Below, piece by piece: positions 11,948-13,199 of a DNA stretch of 13,199 nucleotides. The position numbers and the translations under genes were made by a program. Within the stretch, counting starts at the first letter, position 1. Each line of letters opens with the position of its first letter. The notes under the pieces were generated by a model. The model worked only from the letters and a program-made list of their open reading frames with translations, had not been told where the DNA came from and made no database searches. This DNA is from Minisyncoccota bacterium. GTDB taxonomy: Bacteria > Patescibacteriota > Minisyncoccia > Moranbacterales > GCA-2747515. The stretch lies in the NCBI GenBank assembly GCA_938044295.1, contig CALIRC010000034.1:1-13199 (forward strand), written 5' to 3'.

Positions 11948-12784
11948 TTACGAGCCTTTGTTCCAAAGATTTTTGAGAAATCTGTAGAGAAACGGTGGTG
12001 TAATATCACGAAATAATCCAGAACTAGCAAATCGAACAGCTTTTGTTGTAAGCGAAACACGCTCTTCGCCAGATGATTTAAAAAGAGTATTATGTTCTTC
12101 CTCTTTTCCATCATCACGTCCATTTGTAAAATAATAAAGTGCAATCGACTGACGAGCTAAGTTCGCAGGACAGTTTAGTGGTTCTGGATGTCCATGATAC
12201 GATTCAGGACTAGTAGAAAAAATAACACAGCGATTAAATTTTGGCGCAACACGAAGAAGCTTCTTACGATCTTTGCCAGCAGCATCCCAAAACTCAAAAT
12301 GACCGCCATATTCTTCTTTCCAGTCTTTATTTAAGTAAATAAGTAAATTAAGTCGACGATTGAGCTTGTTTTCATGGTGATGTGAAAAATCAACATGCAC
12401 ACTCAACTTCCCACCTCGCTCTATACGATGAAGACCACCACCTGACAACTTAGCATCGGAAATGAGGTTCTCAATGCCAGTAATCTCCTCTAAAAAGTGC
12501 AAAGTATTTTTTGCATTAAGGTGGTAAATAGTATTGCGAATTACTTCCGGGAAATGCGCTACATCATTTGTCACAAATTTACTCTTTTGGTCATCGGTAG
12601 GCAAAGCATTCCATAAATCGTGACCCTTCTGCGGAAATTGCGAATAAATCTCCTCAGCAAGTTCATATGGCAAAAAATCGTCAATAACAATATGTGGATA
12701 CGGCTCAGCACCACTATAATCCAAATGCATGCTCTCAGCACGATCGAGATAGCTTTCCAATTTTTTTACTAATGAATCACTCAT
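11948..12784 (-). CDS. 2-oxoglutarate/Fe(II)-dependent oxygenase (prolyl-4-hydroxylase-like)
   Basis: The 278-residue protein has a double-stranded beta-helix with the facial triad H130-x-D132 (SVHVDF) and a distal histidine in SYHGHPEP (H197, or H199). Arg211 in NLARQSIALYYF is placed to bind the 2-oxoglutarate carboxylate. The N-terminal part with PYPHIVIDDFLPYELAEEIY is the usual opening of this P4H-like group. Such enzymes hydroxylate proteins, small molecules or sugar-linked groups; the substrate cannot be told. Many homologues I know of this type sit in surface-polysaccharide loci. It lies 18 bp after the DMT-type gene, with no Shine-Dalgarno visible, and is followed by a copy of the repeat. 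The C-terminal 50 residues are basic and unassigned. Confidence 0.9.
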   Translation of the reverse strand: MSDSLVKKLESYLDRAESMHLDYSGAEPYPHIVIDDFLPYELAEEIYSQFPQKGHDLWNALPTDDQKSKFVTNDVAHFPEVIRNTIYHLNAKNTLHFLEEITGIENLISDAKLSGGGLHRIERGGKLSVHVDFSHHHENKLNRRLNLLIYLNKDWKEEYGGHFEFWDAAGKDRKKLLRVAPKFNRCVIFSTSPESYHGHPEPLNCPANLARQSIALYYFTNGRDDGKEEEHNTLFKSSGEERVSLTTKAVRFASSGLFRDITPPFLYRFLKNLWNKGS

Positions 12785-12802
12785 ATCATTTAAAATATTT
12801 TA

Positions 12803-13183
12803 TTATGCTCCACGAAACAAAAAGAATACACCGAGAAAAATGATTGCACCACCAACAATCTGATTAAAATTTAATCGTTCATCAAGAAAATAATAATTTG
12901 CTATAACAATAAAAAAGAGTGAAACAATCGTTACTAAAAAAGTAACCGTAGTCGAACTGTTAGCAAAGTGTGGAATCTTATAGATACTATTGTTAATCAT
13001 AACAAAAAAAATGCGAGCTGCAAAAGCTAAAACTGCCCCTAAAATAAATCGCCAATCGAAAATGATTTCCAACATTCTTCGTGGACCAATATCACCTCCA
13101 ATTAAATCTCTTGCACCTATAAGTACTACAGAAAAAACTGTAGCTAAGGTAAAAAGAAACGTCCAAAAAATTACATTTAACAT
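12803..13183 (-). CDS. Small four-helix DMT/EamA-type membrane protein
   Basis: This is a 126-residue protein from the ATG at 13183. The frame stays open to the window edge, so a longer N-terminus outside the window cannot be excluded. Four hydrophobic segments are visible (about 3-22, 45-63, 75-95, 105-124). The third-to-fourth loop carries NYYFLDERLNFNQIVGGAIIFLGVFFLF, which in this setting is the hallmark of the DMT superfamily (E-R-L-x-x-x-Q-x-x-G-x-x-I-I-x-x-G). Half-size members work as dimers, either as multidrug exporters (EmrE type) or as lipid-linked sugar flippases (ArnE/F type). The neighbouring oxygenase cannot distinguish these. It is probably cotranscribed with the oxygenase. 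No conserved N-terminal Glu14 of EmrE is seen in the first helix, which argues against a true SMR exporter. Confidence 0.8.
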   Translation of the reverse strand: MLNVIFWTFLFTLATVFSVVLIGARDLIGGDIGPRRMLEIIFDWRFILGAVLAFAARIFFVMINNSIYKIPHFANSSTTVTFLVTIVSLFFIVIANYYFLDERLNFNQIVGGAIIFLGVFFLFRGA

Positions 13184-13199
13184 GTACACGAAATAATAT

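Overview
The window looks like chromosomal DNA of an AT-rich bacterium with a small genome, most likely a member of the Candidate Phyla Radiation (Patescibacteria). This is inferred from gene content: a Gat amidotransferase operon without gatB beside it, a compact type IV pilus cluster whose last gene fuses a pilin-like N-terminus to a LamG-like domain, many starts without a clear Shine-Dalgarno, and small proteins of unknown function. TGA, TAG and TAA all act as stops (gatC ends in TGA, gatA and ligA in TAG), so nothing suggests a recoded TGA. All recognised protein genes are on the minus strand, so transcription runs from high to low coordinates.

Read in the direction of transcription: (1) 13183-11948 holds a small four-helix DMT-type membrane protein and a 2-oxoglutarate/Fe(II) oxygenase. 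(2) 11667-7340 is a pilus cluster: prepilin peptidase, then, behind its own promoter, FimT/GspH-, PilV-, PilW- and PilX-like pilins in tight succession, the last with the LamG-like domain. (3) 7039-4928 is ligA. (4) 4656-1394 is a probable operon of gatC, gatA, a membrane protein with a HEPN-like RNxxxH motif, and tatD, closed by a hairpin terminator. (5) 929-387 is a small secreted protein of unknown function with its own terminator.

Two kinds of non-coding structure stand out. First, a dispersed short palindromic element of about 123 bp, ending TAGGACTTACGCAC.../...GTGCGTAAGTCCTA, occurs as three nearly full copies (4804-4926, 7196-7318, 11786-11905), one internally deleted copy (1128-1217), one degraded copy (about 133-257) and one right-end fragment (about 287-327). 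Two copies are flanked by perfect 5-bp direct repeats and two by 4-of-5 matches. It carries no gene and looks like a MITE. The three good copies sit 1 to 42 bp after the stop codons of ligA, the LamG pilin and the oxygenase, all in the same orientation.

Second, the left end holds two candidate structured RNAs on the plus strand, opposite to all genes. One is a long rod-like hairpin (1-118, possibly continuing outside the window), whose G:U pairs only work on the plus strand. The other is an orphan transcript of about 110 nt (about 1253-1362) with an extended -10 promoter, a compact three-way junction and an intrinsic terminator.

The calls rest on motif recognition by eye. Gene families for tatD, gatA, gatC, ligA, the prepilin peptidase, the pilins and the oxygenase are secure. 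RNA folds, promoters and the mobile origin of the repeat are inferences from base pairing and consensus matching.
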